A stretch of DNA of 47,745 nt from Pseudomonadota bacterium (GTDB lineage: Bacteria > Pseudomonadota > Alphaproteobacteria > Rhizobiales > Xanthobacteraceae), in contig JAEYRD010000109.1 in assembly GCA_023435725.1 (NCBI GenBank), positions 1-47,745 of the forward strand, written 5' to 3'. Positions 8,197 through 17,118 of the stretch are shown here, in pieces. The position numbers and the translations under genes were made by a program. Each line of letters starts with the position of its first letter. Position 1 is the stretch's first letter. Under the pieces are notes generated by a model that had not been told where the DNA came from, did not search any database, and saw only the letters and a list, made by a program, of their open reading frames with translations.

Positions 8197-10167
8197 ATGA
8201 GCGCCCTCTCCATTCGCCTCACCCATAAGGTCATGGCGATCGGACTTTTCGGCCTTGTCGGTCTCGTCGCCTTCGGCGCGATCTACGAGATCGGCAGCCT
8301 CTCCCAGGACGCGTCACGCAACCTTGCCAACCGCGCCCGCGTGATCGCCGACCTCAACAAGCAGCTCTCGATCGAGATGCTGGAAGCGCGCCGTAACGAG
8401 AAGAACTTCCAGCAACGCCGCAACGAAAGCTACGCCAAGGCGCATGCCGATCTGATGGGGCCGATCAATCGCGATTTCGACGAGCTCGAGCGGATGACTT
8501 CATCCGGCGATACGCGTGTTCTGTCGGACAAGGTTCGGCAGTCGCATGAGAGCTTCAAGCGGTATGCCGCGGAGTTCGGATCGGTCGCCGTCGCCGAGAT
8601 CAGGCTCGGCCTGAAGGAGACGCTCGGCCTGTCCGGCTCGCTCCGCGCCGCCGTGCACGATATCGAGGCTAAGCTGAAGGAGATCGACAATCCGCGGCTG
8701 ACGAGCTCGATGCTGATGATGCGCCGGCACGAAAAGGACTTCATGCTGAGGCGTGATCCCAAATACGTCACCGACTTGAAGAGGGTCGCGGCCGAATTCT
8801 CAACGGCGATGGAGGCGGCCGCGGTCCCTGCGGCGGTGATGACGGATATCACGGCAAAGCTCGAGAAATACCAGTCCGAGTTCGTGGCCTGGGCTGAGAC
8901 TGCACAGCAGAGTGCGGTTCACGATGCGAGCATGATGAAGACGTTCCGCGAGCTCGAACCGGTGATGCACGAGGTGCGGACCACGGTCGAGAGCCTGTAC
9001 AGGCAGGCCGACGCCGCGGAAGCTGCAACGCGTGACGCCGTGCGCCTGTGGATGATGATCGCCTTCGCCGTCACCGTCGTCGTGCTCGCCGTCGTCGGCT
9101 TCTTGCTGGGACGCTCGATCTCGAAGGCGGTTGCCGGCATGGTCGATGCGATGACGCGGCTTGCGCGTGGCGAGCTCTCGATCTCCCTCCCCGGGGTCGG
9201 GCGCAAGGACGAGATCGGCGAGATGGCCGCCGCAGTCGAGGTGTTCAGGACCAACATGGCGGACGCCGAGCGGCTGCGCGCCGAGCAGGCGGAGGCGGAT
9301 GCGCGTCGCCGCTCGCAGCGCAACGCGGACATGCACCGGCTTGCCGATGGGTTCGAAGGCGCGATCGGCGAGATCATCGAGACAGTCTCGTCGGCAGCAA
9401 CCGAGCTCGAGGCGTCCTCCAACACGCTGACGCAGTCGGCCGAGCGCGGCAACGGGCTTGCCACGGCCGTGGCGGCGGCTTCGGAAGAGGCATCCGCTAA
9501 CGTGCAGTCGGTCTCGTCCGCCAGCGAGGAGATGACGACGTCGATCTCCGAGATCAGCCGACAGGTGCAGGAATCAGCACGTGTCGCCGACGTCGCGGTC
9601 GAGCAGGCAAAGCGCACCAATGCGCGCGTCTCGGAGTTGACGAGGGCGGCGGGCCGCATCGGCGACGTGGTCGACCTGATCAACACGATCGCTGGCCAGA
9701 CCAACCTGCTGGCGCTGAACGCGACGATCGAGGCGGCGCGGGCGGGCGAAGCCGGCAAGGGCTTTGCGGTGGTCGCGACCGAAGTGAAAGCGCTTGCCGA
9801 TCAGACCGCGAAAGCGACGGGCGAGATCAGCCAGCATATCGGTGCGATCCAGGCCGCGACGCAAGACTCCGTCGTGGCGATCAAGGATATCGGCGACACG
9901 ATTGCACGGATGTCGGAGATTTCGTCGACCATCGCCGCCGCGGTGGAGGAGCAGGGCGCCGCGACGCAGGAGATCTCTCGCAACATCCAGCATGCCGCCC
10001 ATGGCACCTCGGAGGTTTCGGCGAACATCGGTCACGTCCAGCGCGGCGCAGGCGAGACTGGCGCCGCTTCCGCCCAGGTGCATTCGGCGGCTCAGTCGCT
10101 GTCGCAGGAGAGTAACCGGCTGAAGAGCGAGGTCGCGCGCTTCCTGGGGGCGGTGCGAGCGGCCTGA
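8197..10167 (+). CDS. Methyl-accepting chemotaxis protein 2 (HBM-type sensor)
   Basis: Chemoreceptor of 656 residues. TM1 about 12-31, a long periplasmic helical region about 35-283, TM2 about 285-306, HAMP about 306-358 (LARGELSISLPGVGRKDEIG) and signalling coiled coil to the end. The sensor contains MLMMRRHEKDFMLRRD, and earlier EARRNEKNFQQRRNE. This paired R-x-E-K-x-F pattern is typical of helical bimodular (HBM) sensors, whose known members bind small organic acids; the ligand here is unknown. The tip and methylation helices are nearly the same as in receptors 1 and 3. It ends ARFLGAVRAA with no CheR-tethering pentapeptide. GGTTAACGTT lies about 95 bp upstream. Confidence 0.95.
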   Translation: MSALSIRLTHKVMAIGLFGLVGLVAFGAIYEIGSLSQDASRNLANRARVIADLNKQLSIEMLEARRNEKNFQQRRNESYAKAHADLMGPINRDFDELERMTSSGDTRVLSDKVRQSHESFKRYAAEFGSVAVAEIRLGLKETLGLSGSLRAAVHDIEAKLKEIDNPRLTSSMLMMRRHEKDFMLRRDPKYVTDLKRVAAEFSTAMEAAAVPAAVMTDITAKLEKYQSEFVAWAETAQQSAVHDASMMKTFRELEPVMHEVRTTVESLYRQADAAEAATRDAVRLWMMIAFAVTVVVLAVVGFLLGRSISKAVAGMVDAMTRLARGELSISLPGVGRKDEIGEMAAAVEVFRTNMADAERLRAEQAEADARRRSQRNADMHRLADGFEGAIGEIIETVSSAATELEASSNTLTQSAERGNGLATAVAAASEEASANVQSVSSASEEMTTSISEISRQVQESARVADVAVEQAKRTNARVSELTRAAGRIGDVVDLINTIAGQTNLLALNATIEAARAGEAGKGFAVVATEVKALADQTAKATGEISQHIGAIQAATQDSVVAIKDIGDTIARMSEISSTIAAAVEEQGAATQEISRNIQHAAHGTSEVSANIGHVQRGAGETGAASAQVHSAAQSLSQESNRLKSEVARFLGAVRAA

Positions 10168-10447
10168 CGATCCGTTCGGGCGGCACGTTGCGTGAATGCG
10201 GTGCGCTTGTGTGGTGCTGAGCGATGTCCGTGTGGCCGCAACGCATGATTGCTGAATACATAATATCGGCGATAGCAGATTACGTATTTTTACGTAGGTT
10301 CCTGTTAACGGCTGTTTGTAACTATGGGCGCAATCTTACCGGATAAGAACCAGCCAGCATTGTTGAACTGACCTCCGTGTCATCGTCCGTGGTGACGATC
10401 GCGGCGCAGGCGACTTGCGCGTTCAGCTATCGTCGGGATTTGTTGTG

Positions 10448-12136
10448 ATGTCGAAGTTGTCGATCGTCTTCAAGCTTCTGACCGTGTTGTCGGTCCTCGT
10501 ACTCTCGCTCGCCGGTGTCGGCGTGACGGCGATCGGCACCATGCAGAACATTAACTCCCATACCGTCGAGATCGCACAGAGCTGGCTGCCGAGCGTGCGT
10601 GCACTCGGCTCCATACGCGCCGACGTTAATGAGCTGCGCGTCGCACTGCGTCTGCATCTGATGCAGGACACTGTCGAAGGCAAGGAGGCCGCCGAGAAGC
10701 GCGTTGCTTCGCTGCGCGCGCGCATCGACGAGACGCGGAAGGTCTACGAACCCCTGATCACTTCGGCCGAAGAGCGAAGCATCTATGAGCAGTGGACCAA
10801 GGCTTGGGCCGAGTACCTGAATGGCGTGCAGGACGTGATGGGGCTGTCGCGCAAGAGCCCCGGCCGCTTCCCGACCGACGCCAACGAGATGTTGCAGACC
10901 AAGGTTGCGAAGATGGCCCAGGCGGCCGACCCGCTGCTCCTGAAAGGTATCGAGCTCAATAACCAGGGTGCCGAGACGGAGACCAAGCAGGCTGCCGACA
11001 GCTACGCCATCATTTTCCGGGTGCTGGTCGGCATCATCGTGGCTGCGGTCGTGATCGCGAGCGGCGCCGCCTATTATCTCGTGCGCGACGTCTCGCGTGG
11101 CATCGCCTCGATCATCCGTCCGATGCAGTCGCTCGGCGAGGGCAATCTCTCGGCCGAGGTGCCGCATCGCGGCGAGAGGACTGAGATCGGCTCGATGGCG
11201 GATGCGTTGCAGATCTTCAAGGAAGCGCTGATCGCTAAGAGGGCCGCCGACCAGGCGGCCGCGGCCGACGCCCAGGCCAAAATCGAGCGCGGCCATCGCG
11301 TCGATGCCATCACCCGCAAGTTCGAGGCCATGATCGGCGAAGTCGTAGGGACCGTGTCGTCGGCTTCGACCGAACTCGAGGCCTCCGCGACGACGCTGAC
11401 CAATACGGCGCAGCGGGGGCAAGAGCTCGCGACTGTCGTGGCCGCTGCCTCCGAGGAAGCCTCCACCAACGTACAAGCCGTGGCGTCCGCTTCGGAAGAG
11501 CTGTCGTCCTCGATCACCGAGATCGGCCGCCGTGTGCAGGATTCAGCGCGGATGGCCGCGGAAGCTGTCGACCAGGCAGCGCGGACCAACGACCGCGTCA
11601 ACGCACTGTCGCAGGCGGCCTCCCGCATCGGCGATGTCGTCGAGCTCATCAACACGATCGCGGGCCAGACCAACCTGCTTGCGCTGAACGCGACCATCGA
11701 GGCGGCGCGCGCAGGCGAGGCTGGCCGCGGCTTCGCGGTCGTTGCCTCCGAGGTCAAGGCGCTTGCCGAGCAGACTGCGAAGGCGACCGGCGAGATCGGG
11801 GCGCAGGTCTCGGGCATCCAGGCCGCGACGCACGAGTCCGTCAGCGCCATTCAGGAGATCGGCGGCACCATCGAACGGTTGTCCGAGGTGTCTGCGGCCA
11901 TCGCCGCCGCCGTCGAGGAGCAGGGCGCGGCCACTCAGGAGATCTCGCGCAACGTCCAGCAGGCCTCGGTCGGCACGCAAGAGGTCTCGTCGAACATCAC
12001 CGACGTACAGCGCGGCGCGATCGAGACCGGATCGGCCTCGACGCAAGTGCTGTCGGCGGCGAAATCGCTGGCGAGCGACAGTACCCGCCTGAAGGTCGAG
12101 GTCGCGCAGTTCCTGGACTCGGTCCGCGCGGCCTGA
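10448..12136 (+). CDS. Methyl-accepting chemotaxis protein 3 (4HB-type sensor)
   Basis: Chemoreceptor of 562 residues. TM1 about 8-30, a four-helix-bundle sensor about 32-185 (SWLPSVRALGSIRADVNELR is the typical 4HB_MCP start), TM2 about 190-212, HAMP about 213-265, signalling domain to 562. The start is ATG 10448 (MSKLSIVFKLL); the 33 nt upstream in frame from 10415 lack a clear ribosome site and would put MRVQLSSGFVV before TM1. The C-terminus is AQFLDSVRAA, as in its neighbours. It converges with the DUF2339 gene with only 3 bp between stop codons, and no hairpin separates them. Confidence 0.94.
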   Translation: MSKLSIVFKLLTVLSVLVLSLAGVGVTAIGTMQNINSHTVEIAQSWLPSVRALGSIRADVNELRVALRLHLMQDTVEGKEAAEKRVASLRARIDETRKVYEPLITSAEERSIYEQWTKAWAEYLNGVQDVMGLSRKSPGRFPTDANEMLQTKVAKMAQAADPLLLKGIELNNQGAETETKQAADSYAIIFRVLVGIIVAAVVIASGAAYYLVRDVSRGIASIIRPMQSLGEGNLSAEVPHRGERTEIGSMADALQIFKEALIAKRAADQAAAADAQAKIERGHRVDAITRKFEAMIGEVVGTVSSASTELEASATTLTNTAQRGQELATVVAAASEEASTNVQAVASASEELSSSITEIGRRVQDSARMAAEAVDQAARTNDRVNALSQAASRIGDVVELINTIAGQTNLLALNATIEAARAGEAGRGFAVVASEVKALAEQTAKATGEIGAQVSGIQAATHESVSAIQEIGGTIERLSEVSAAIAAAVEEQGAATQEISRNVQQASVGTQEVSSNITDVQRGAIETGSASTQVLSAAKSLASDSTRLKVEVAQFLDSVRAA

Positions 12137-12139
12137 TCC

Positions 12140-14839
12140 TCAACTGCCTGTCTGCGGAGCCGGCGGCGGTGTGACCTGCCGCAGGAACAGGATGCGCTGG
12201 TAGAGCCAGCCGATTGCGACGAGCACGACGCCGAGGCACATGAACGACAGAGCGCGGTAGACGCCGGTCAGCGTCGACATGTCGATGACGAAGGCCTTCA
12301 GGATCGTCAACGCAATCACGGCGGCGGACGCCAGCCGTGCCCGCTCGGAGTTGACGAGAATGCCGACGCCGAGCAGCACCACGCCGAAGGCGAGCCAACC
12401 GATAGAATAGGTGTATTGCTCGGCGCCCGTGGTTCCGTCGCTGCTGAGGATCGGGCCGTGGTAGAAACGGCGGATCTCCATCGTCAGATACACGAGCGCA
12501 AACAGCAGCGCGCCGCCTGCGATTGTATTCGCATAGATCTTTCCCCGTTCGCCGACCACCGCATAGGAGAGCAGCAGCATCAGCACTGCCGGCAGCGCGT
12601 AGCCGAGCAGCAGCAGGTTGAATACTGCGCCGCCGACATCGATGCGCCATATCAGCGGGTTCTCCAGGAGCAGCAGGCCGAACACACAGATGAGCCCGGC
12701 GATTGCCGTGAGCACAACCGCACCGACATTGTGCACGATGCTGCGGCTCCGCAGCCGCAGCCGTTCCAGCCCGATCGCCATGGCGAGCGTGATGCAGGCT
12801 TGAAGCGCGAATTCGAGCAGCGACGGCGCTGCCGTCATCTGTCCGCCGGTTGCGAAGTGGCGGATCTCCATGAAGGCGAGCAGCGCGGTGAACAGGATCG
12901 CGGCGGCCTCCACCATGCGCAGCGGTGCGTCGTCGCCGCGCCGGCGCAGGAAGATGCTCGCCGCCCAGAACGACAGCGCCGGCAGGCCGTAGCCCCACAA
13001 GAGCCAGTTGAAGATCGGCGTCGTGCCGACGGCGTCGCTTACGATGCGCGGATCATAGGCGATGCGGGCGGTCACGATGCCTGCGAAGATGGCGGCGAGC
13101 CGGCGCAGGACCGGGATCGGCCGCTGCAACGAGATCCAGGCGGTGCCGAGCGACATCAGTGCCAGCGCGATGGTGAGCCAGCCTTTTTCCAGCGCGAAAG
13201 TCAGCGCTAGCGCCAGCGCACCGAGTGTGCCGGTCGCGAACAGCGCGGTGGAGGTCGCAACGCCCAGCCGGGCCTCGCGGCGGGTGAGGGATTCGGTCGC
13301 AGCACCAAAGGCCGCGGCGAGCAGGACAGCGAGGATCGCAAACGGGATCGAGCGGTCCAGATGGGCGATACGGGCGTACAGCGCAACCAGGATCGCGATC
13401 GGCGTCGCGACGGCCGCCGCCGACCACACTACCGGGATGATCGCCGAGTTCGAGCGGCCCTGCACGAGGAAACCCGCAATACCGAAGCCGGCAGCGAATA
13501 TCGCGGCCATCACCAGATGCAGCGTCACTGCGCCGTCGGTCGCGGCCGGTCCGATGCCGGGCATGGGGCCTCCCGGCAGCACCAGCATGTCGGGATTGGC
13601 GAGCACCGCCCATTCGGCGAACACGATGAAGACGGTCGCCGCGGCCGCGCCCAACGCACCCGTGGCCGCCGGCGCCCGCCAGGCGACGAACAGTGTTGCG
13701 CCGACCAGAAGCGCGAAGGCGATCAACGCAAGATCGGCATGTGCGCTCGACAGCACGATCAGCATCGCACCGAACAGATAGGCGCCGAGCGAGCTCGACG
13801 ACACCGGCTCGATCTCACCGTCCTTGATCGTCGGGCCGAACATGAAGCCGCAGACGACGAGCAGCGCGGCCAGCACAAAGCCCGCGATCACGTGGAAAGC
13901 GTGCGGCGCGACCTGCAACTCGCTGGCATCCAGACCCGGGAAGATCCAGAGCACGGCGAAGACGATGGTGGTCACCGCGAGCCAGCGCCACAGCCGGATA
14001 CGGGCGAGGCCAAAGCTCGCGGCGGTGACGATCGCAAGATAGATATAGAGCGCCCAGTAGTCCGGCTTGCCGCTGGAGACGAGAATCGGAGTCACGAACG
14101 CGCCGACCACGCCGAGGCCGGCGAGCGCGGGTCCGTGCAGCAATGCGGCGGCGAGCGTGCCGAGTGCGACGAGGCCGAGCAGAACGAAGGCGGTGGCGGG
14201 AACGAGGAAGCCGTAGAGCGCATAGGCAGCGTAGATGGTCGCAAACGCCACTGCCGTACCGGCCGCGGTGAGGATCGCGGGGATGTTGGCGATGGGGAGC
14301 GCCTGAATGCTGGAGATGCCTTCCTTGCGCCGCGTCCATTCACCGGCACCGAGCAGCGCCAGTGCGAACAGGCCGCCGAGAAACACACGCACGCCGGGAC
14401 CGACGAGACCGGCCTCGATCGAATAGCGCACCATGAAAAAGCCGCCGAGCGCGAGTGCGAGGCCGCCGATCCACACCACCCAGCGCGTGCCAAGCCGCTC
14501 CTCGAAGCCGGGCGCCGGGGCGGGCAGCGGCGGCGGAGCAGCGGCCCCTGTGCTGGCTTCTAGCGGGGGTGGAGAAACATCCTCGGTGATGGGCGGTGGC
14601 GCCGGCTCGGTTTCGGGCGCAAGCGGCGGTGGCTCGGCGGCAGTCGACGTGGAGGCTTCAGTCTGCGCCGGCGCGGGCATGAGCGGTGGCGGCTGGACCT
14701 GTCGCTGCGCGTACAGCATCCCTTCGAGCGAGTTTAGTCGCCGGCGTAGCTCGGCCGCCTGGCTGGAGGCCTTGATCGCGATCAGGAAGGCGACGATCGC
14801 AATGACCACCGCGAAGACGTCAAACGGGCCGTCGAACAT
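12140..14839 (-). CDS. DUF2339 multi-spanning membrane protein
   Basis: 899 residues, the usual size for DUF2339 proteins, whose function is unknown. Residues 5-24 form a first membrane helix, 25-50 a short coiled region (SSQAAELRRRLNSLEGM), 55-115 a linker rich in Pro, Ala and Glu, and GTRWVVWIGGLALALGGFFMV begins the core (quoted in part: RWVVWIGGLALALGG). More than twenty hydrophobic helices follow to the end, separated by short polar loops. The tail is RQVTPPPAPQTGS. It lies 50 bp downstream of nadQ on the same strand and may share its transcript. Nothing in the sequence ties it to NAD metabolism. Confidence 0.88.
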   Translation of the reverse strand: MFDGPFDVFAVVIAIVAFLIAIKASSQAAELRRRLNSLEGMLYAQRQVQPPPLMPAPAQTEASTSTAAEPPPLAPETEPAPPPITEDVSPPPLEASTGAAAPPPLPAPAPGFEERLGTRWVVWIGGLALALGGFFMVRYSIEAGLVGPGVRVFLGGLFALALLGAGEWTRRKEGISSIQALPIANIPAILTAAGTAVAFATIYAAYALYGFLVPATAFVLLGLVALGTLAAALLHGPALAGLGVVGAFVTPILVSSGKPDYWALYIYLAIVTAASFGLARIRLWRWLAVTTIVFAVLWIFPGLDASELQVAPHAFHVIAGFVLAALLVVCGFMFGPTIKDGEIEPVSSSSLGAYLFGAMLIVLSSAHADLALIAFALLVGATLFVAWRAPAATGALGAAAATVFIVFAEWAVLANPDMLVLPGGPMPGIGPAATDGAVTLHLVMAAIFAAGFGIAGFLVQGRSNSAIIPVVWSAAAVATPIAILVALYARIAHLDRSIPFAILAVLLAAAFGAATESLTRREARLGVATSTALFATGTLGALALALTFALEKGWLTIALALMSLGTAWISLQRPIPVLRRLAAIFAGIVTARIAYDPRIVSDAVGTTPIFNWLLWGYGLPALSFWAASIFLRRRGDDAPLRMVEAAAILFTALLAFMEIRHFATGGQMTAAPSLLEFALQACITLAMAIGLERLRLRSRSIVHNVGAVVLTAIAGLICVFGLLLLENPLIWRIDVGGAVFNLLLLGYALPAVLMLLLSYAVVGERGKIYANTIAGGALLFALVYLTMEIRRFYHGPILSSDGTTGAEQYTYSIGWLAFGVVLLGVGILVNSERARLASAAVIALTILKAFVIDMSTLTGVYRALSFMCLGVVLVAIGWLYQRILFLRQVTPPPAPQTGS

Positions 14840-14889
14840 GGAGCCTCCAGGTAACCGGCGGGCAGGGGCCGATCACACAAATCTTAAGT

Positions 14890-15858
14890 CTAGCGCCGGG
14901 AGCGTACGCGCAAGCCCGGAGCAGGGCGCTCCTGGAGCACGTCACGTCGGAAACGATAGAGCGCCGCCGGCCGTCCGCCAGTCTGTGTCGAGATCACGCC
15001 GGTCGGTTCGACCAGGGCCTCCGTTTCGACCAGGCGGCGGAAATTTTGCTTGTGCAGGTGCCGGCCGGAGATCGCTTCCACCGTGTGCTGCAATTCCGTG
15101 AGTGTGAACTCGGCGGGCAAAAGTTCAAATACGACAGGACGATACTTCAGTTTCGCGCGCAGCCGCGCAATTCCCGTGGCGACAATCCGGCGGTGATCGA
15201 ACCGCATGGAGGTGCCGAGCGCGGGAAGCGTCTTGCGCGCTAATGCCGCAGGGCGGCCGTCGCGCCGAGCCTCCTCGATCAGCCCGGCCTCGTAGAGCAG
15301 CTCGTAGCGGTCGAGCACGCGCTCCTCGTCCCAGGGCGCACCATCGAGGCCGAAATAGAACCGCACACGATCCCTGCGCGGCAACGCGCGCGTCGTCTCC
15401 GGCGTCTCCTCCTCGGCCCACTTGGTCAACGCCGGAATGATGTCACGGGCGATGATCGCGGGCGGCTCCTCGCGCCAGTCTTCCCAGGGGAAGAAGCGAT
15501 ACCATGGCTCGAAGCTGGCGCCGGTTGCTGCGAACTCGCCATCGACGGTGCGCGTCAGCGCGAGATAGCCGATCGATACCATGTGGGCGCCGGTGTCGCC
15601 GGCCTCCGCATGGCGGCCGCGATCGCCGAACGTGTAGAGTTGCTCGACATAACCAAGACGCAAGCCGGTCTGCGCCTCGACCCAGGCGCGCAGGCCGATC
15701 TCGAAAGTGCGGTGGCTCGGCGCATCGAACGGGCCAAACGGCAGGCCGGCAAGCCCGTCACTGCTGCGCGCGGTGAGGATCTGCGGCTCATGATCCTCGA
15801 TCGCGACGATCGCGGCGGTCAGGCCGATCTCGATCGGCGTCAGCTGCGTCTCGCTCAT
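14890..15858 (-). CDS. nadQ: NadQ-type NAD biosynthesis regulator (Nudix-like + winged helix)
   Basis: 322 residues. The N-terminal half is Nudix-like: LPFGPFDA, LRAWVEAQTGL, then YVEQLYTFGDRGR and VSIGYLAL, matching the NrtR/NadQ layout. The Nudix catalytic box should read REXXEEXG but here is RAWVEAQTG, so the metal-binding glutamates are lost and hydrolysis is not expected. The C-terminal part (about 240-310) is the winged helix of this family: FELLPAEFTLTELQ, LHKQNFRRLVE and TGGRPAALYRF. I assign it to NadQ (COG4111), a repressor of nad genes in alphaproteobacteria. Candidate targets are the two sites upstream of nadA, 12 kb away. It sits 19 bp after the phosphatase gene, so the two may be co-transcribed. 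No copy of the motif is visible near its own start. Confidence 0.8.
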   Translation of the reverse strand: MSETQLTPIEIGLTAAIVAIEDHEPQILTARSSDGLAGLPFGPFDAPSHRTFEIGLRAWVEAQTGLRLGYVEQLYTFGDRGRHAEAGDTGAHMVSIGYLALTRTVDGEFAATGASFEPWYRFFPWEDWREEPPAIIARDIIPALTKWAEEETPETTRALPRRDRVRFYFGLDGAPWDEERVLDRYELLYEAGLIEEARRDGRPAALARKTLPALGTSMRFDHRRIVATGIARLRAKLKYRPVVFELLPAEFTLTELQHTVEAISGRHLHKQNFRRLVETEALVEPTGVISTQTGGRPAALYRFRRDVLQERPAPGLRVRSRR

Positions 15859-15877
15859 GCGGTAACGATTGCAGTTG

Positions 15878-16384
15878 TCATTCGAGCTCGATCACGAAAG
15901 GCCGCCCCTCGACCATCATCGCGCCGGGGCCTATCTCGTCGAGCGCGCGCAGCATCCGGCCGTCGCGCCCGAGCGCGCGGTCGGCGAGGCCGACGATGCG
16001 CCGGTTCGGCGAGGCGATGGGCGATGCTGCGCGGATCTTTCGCGCGATCTCGATCTCGTCACGATTTGGATTGAGCGCACACACCGCAGCGAACGCGCTC
16101 GCGGTGGAACGGCTGATGCCGGCATAGCAGTGCACGACCAGGGGCGCGCTGCGGTCCCAGCCCCGCACGAAGTTCAGCACCTGATCGATATGCGCCTCGG
16201 ACGGCGCGACAAAACCGTCCATCTCTTCGGTGATGTCGTCCATCGATACCTTGAGATGGTTGGCCGGCAGCACGGACACCGGCCGCGCCACCTGTTCGAC
16301 ATTGGCCATCACGGTCAGCACGTGGCTGGCGCCGGTGAGGCGGACGGTTTCGGGAAGCGCGGCGAGGGAACAGACGTGGATCAT
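15878..16384 (-). CDS. Protein tyrosine phosphatase-like protein
   Basis: 168 residues, cytosolic by lack of a signal peptide. The P-loop HCYAGISRST (around residue 85) is the HCX5R signature of cysteine phosphatases; Cys is the nucleophile and Arg binds the phosphate. The general-acid candidate is in SMDDITEEMDG (about 47-57). The length and the MIHVCSLAALPETV start match a small family common in rhizobia that is annotated as tyrosine phosphatase; the substrate is unknown. It is followed at 19 bp by nadQ. Confidence 0.83.
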   Translation of the reverse strand: MIHVCSLAALPETVRLTGASHVLTVMANVEQVARPVSVLPANHLKVSMDDITEEMDGFVAPSEAHIDQVLNFVRGWDRSAPLVVHCYAGISRSTASAFAAVCALNPNRDEIEIARKIRAASPIASPNRRIVGLADRALGRDGRMLRALDEIGPGAMMVEGRPFVIELE

Positions 16385-16503
16385 GGCGGACCTTTTTCTT
16401 GATTATAGCCGCGGCCGGTGGGCAAAGCGAACAGTGCCCGCCACTTTTATCGCAATCGCGAAGGATGGTGGGCACGGCGCAGACGCGCCTTAGCCCACGG
16501 GAC

Positions 16504-17118
16504 TTACGCAAACACCGCGCTGAACCGCTCCAAGAACTGCTTCTCAGCCCGCGCTGCGGTCCAGGGGGTGAGATAATCGCGCCGGACGCTGTCGGAGAGG
16601 CCAGGATCCTTGCCGAACAGGCGCCTCGCCTCGCTCTGGCTGAAGCCGGCAAGCTCGGTTGCCTCCAGATAGGCCGCGCCGCGATCCGCGGCCTTGACGG
16701 CCAGCGTGATCTCGTCCGGCAGCACCGGCGGCAGGCCGAAGCGGATGTGGATGGCGCCGAGCAGGCGTTTCTCGACCGCCTTGTAATGGCCGTCGAGCAC
16801 GGCCTTGAACGGCGAGATCATGTCGCCGATCACATATTCGGGGGCATCGTGCAGCAGCGCGGCGAGCCGCATGCGCTGGTCGACGCGCGGCATCTCGTGC
16901 CGCATCACGGTTTCCACCAGCAGCGTATGCTGCGCGACCGAGAAGATGTGTGCGCCGGTGGTCTGCCCGTTCCAGCGCGCCACCCGCGCCAGGCCATGCG
17001 CGATGTCGGCGATCTCGACATCGAGCGGGGAGGGATCGAGCAGATCGAGCCGCCGGCCCGACAGCATGCGCTGCCAGGCGCGGGATTGCGCATCGCGCGC
17101 CGTCTTCTTCGCGGTCAT
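16504..17118 (-). CDS. HD-domain phosphohydrolase (YfbR/5'-nucleotidase-like)
   Basis: 204 residues from the ATG at 17118. The longer reading from 17361 would overlap tag almost entirely and is rejected. HD metal-binding residues are visible: H in HIFSVAQHTLLV, the HD pair in ALLHDAPEYVIGD, and a downstream Asp in KAADRGAAYLE. This layout fits HD hydrolases related to YfbR, which dephosphorylate deoxynucleoside monophosphates, though the family also has members of unknown substrate. The start codon overlaps the tag stop by 4 nt (ATGA), so it is translationally coupled as the last gene of ygfZ-tag-HD. Confidence 0.85.
   Translation of the reverse strand: MTAKKTARDAQSRAWQRMLSGRRLDLLDPSPLDVEIADIAHGLARVARWNGQTTGAHIFSVAQHTLLVETVMRHEMPRVDQRMRLAALLHDAPEYVIGDMISPFKAVLDGHYKAVEKRLLGAIHIRFGLPPVLPDEITLAVKAADRGAAYLEATELAGFSQSEARRLFGKDPGLSDSVRRDYLTPWTAARAEKQFLERFSAVFA

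Noticed and set aside
12416..14563. Long plus-strand open frames opposite DUF2339
   Set aside because: Antisense shadows: low-complexity His/Arg/Asp-rich translation, no ribosome sites, while the minus frame is a clear membrane protein.
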